Assembly (NCBI RefSeq): GCF_002218085.1
Contig: NZ_BDUC01000006.1
Coordinates: 1 to 64,000, forward strand
Reading direction: 5' to 3'
From: Tolypothrix sp. NIES-4075
GTDB lineage: Bacteria; Cyanobacteriota; Cyanobacteriia; Cyanobacteriales; Nostocaceae
Length of the DNA: 64,000 nucleotides
Positions 63,692 through 64,000 of this stretch are shown here, in pieces. The translations under genes and the position numbers were made by a program. The notes under the pieces were generated by a model. The model searched no databases and had not been told where the DNA came from. It saw only the letters and a list, made by a program, of their open reading frames with translations. Position 1 is the stretch's first letter, and each line of letters opens with the position of its first letter.

Positions 63692-64000
63692 ATGAGCAAA
63701 ATTCCAAAGATAATCCATCAGATTTTTTTTGTCGGAGAAGCAGCGGTACCTGAAAACTATCGTCGTTATCATCAAACCGTTTTGAAACATCATCCGAATT
63801 GGGAACACCGATTTTGGGATGAAGCACAATGCCATAAATTTATGGAAGAGAACTATTCCTGGTTTCTACCAGTGTATGATTCTTATCCTCATAAAATTCA
63901 GCGTTGCGACGCCATACGCTATTTCATCCTCCATCACTACGGGGGATTTTATATTGATATGGATATTGAATGCCTCAAACCAATTGACGATTTGCTAGAA
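63692..64000 (+). CDS. Glycosyltransferase with DXD motif (Gly_transf_sug type), partial
   Basis: The first 103 residues of a GT-A glycosyltransferase of the OCH1/mannosyltransferase-like group that runs off the window. It begins MSKIPKIIHQIFFVG, with the IPKIIHQ strand typical of the family. The metal-binding DXD is in FYIDMDIECLKPI near 88-100, preceded by RCDAIRYFILHHYGG. The product family carries mannose or other hexoses, so this enzyme may glycosylate the lipopeptide. It is on the same strand as NRPS4 and MbtH, 66 bp downstream. Confidence 0.9.
   Translation, partial: MSKIPKIIHQIFFVGEAAVPENYRRYHQTVLKHHPNWEHRFWDEAQCHKFMEENYSWFLPVYDSYPHKIQRCDAIRYFILHHYGGFYIDMDIECLKPIDDLLE

Larger units (their letters stand above)
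3921..64000. mobile_element. Putative giant nifK-interrupting element carrying the NRPS cluster (right end not in window)
   Basis: All DNA from the nifK break to the end of the window is non-nif and contains the NRPS cluster and its tailoring genes. Interruption of nif genes, nifK included, by excisable elements with a dedicated recombinase is known for heterocystous cyanobacteria. No recombinase other than XisA is visible, so one would be expected near the unseen right end. Seen: nifK split and cluster. Inferred: that the insert is a single excisable element. Confidence 0.5.

Noticed and set aside
3941..64000. A second recombinase inside the window for the nifK insert
   Set aside because: No other tyrosine or serine recombinase or transposase gene was found; XisA belongs to the nifD element.
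1..64000. tRNA or rRNA genes
   Set aside because: No cloverleaf-like or rRNA-like segment was recognised on either strand by eye; a dedicated search was not possible.

Overview
This is DNA from a filamentous, heterocyst-forming cyanobacterium (Nostocales). The evidence is a nifD excision element with its XisA recombinase, split nif genes, many GCGATCGC (HIP1) palindromes, and the short intergenic repeats typical of this group.

Left edge (1-3944): positions 1-2328 are the nifK-proximal end of a nifD element, with a small hypothetical gene and xisA. The element ends at the core GGATTACTCCG (2329-2339). The last 49 codons of nifD follow, then nifK. NifK matches its family for 427 codons and then breaks off, with 7 foreign codons and a stop. 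The missing C-terminus of roughly 80 residues is nowhere in the window. Everything from about 3921 to 64000 therefore sits inside nifK: either in a second, very large nifK excision element whose far end is outside the window, or as a rearrangement that broke nifK.

Accessory block (3941-13800): a UGT-type glycosyltransferase, an SbmA/YddA-like ABC transporter, two MFS exporters, a GH13 amylase-family protein, a class I methyltransferase and a truncated sugar-nucleotide epimerase.

NRPS core (13802-33592, 45409-56171, 56830-63625): four large synthetases carry nine carrier domains but only eight adenylation domains. Domain types suggest the order NRPS4 (56830, starter C, Thr, Thr), NRPS2 (23767, D-Thr, D-X), NRPS1 (13802, a module without A domain, then D-Gln, Gly), NRPS3 (45409, N-methyl-Thr, Z, thioesterase). 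This composition (Thr, D-allo-Thr, D-X, a Dhb-like slot, D-Gln, Gly, N-Me-Thr, terminal residue) is that of the hassallidin/balticidin antifungal glycolipopeptides, with an extra N-terminal Thr module that recalls herbicolin. An MbtH-like protein, an AspH-type hydroxylase, a sulfotransferase and a WelO5-like non-heme iron halogenase lie beside the synthetases.

Tailoring block (33896-45378): SDR, DUF4231 membrane protein, GtrA, methyltransferase, hexapeptide acyltransferase (plus a fragment), and a five-gene operon resembling sxtI-J-K-L of saxitoxin clusters (carbamoyltransferase, SxtJ, DUF5989, SGNH hydrolase) joined to a GT39-like glycosyltransferase. An acyltransferase-3 follows. A second glycosyltransferase (DXD type) runs off the right end. 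No fatty-acyl-AMP ligase or PKS is seen; the acyl-supply genes are presumably beyond 64000.

Throughout the synthetase genes, short palindromic repeats of about 30 bp are inserted in frame. In NRPS1 a 163-bp element with 12-bp terminal inverted repeats sits exactly where an adenylation domain is missing.
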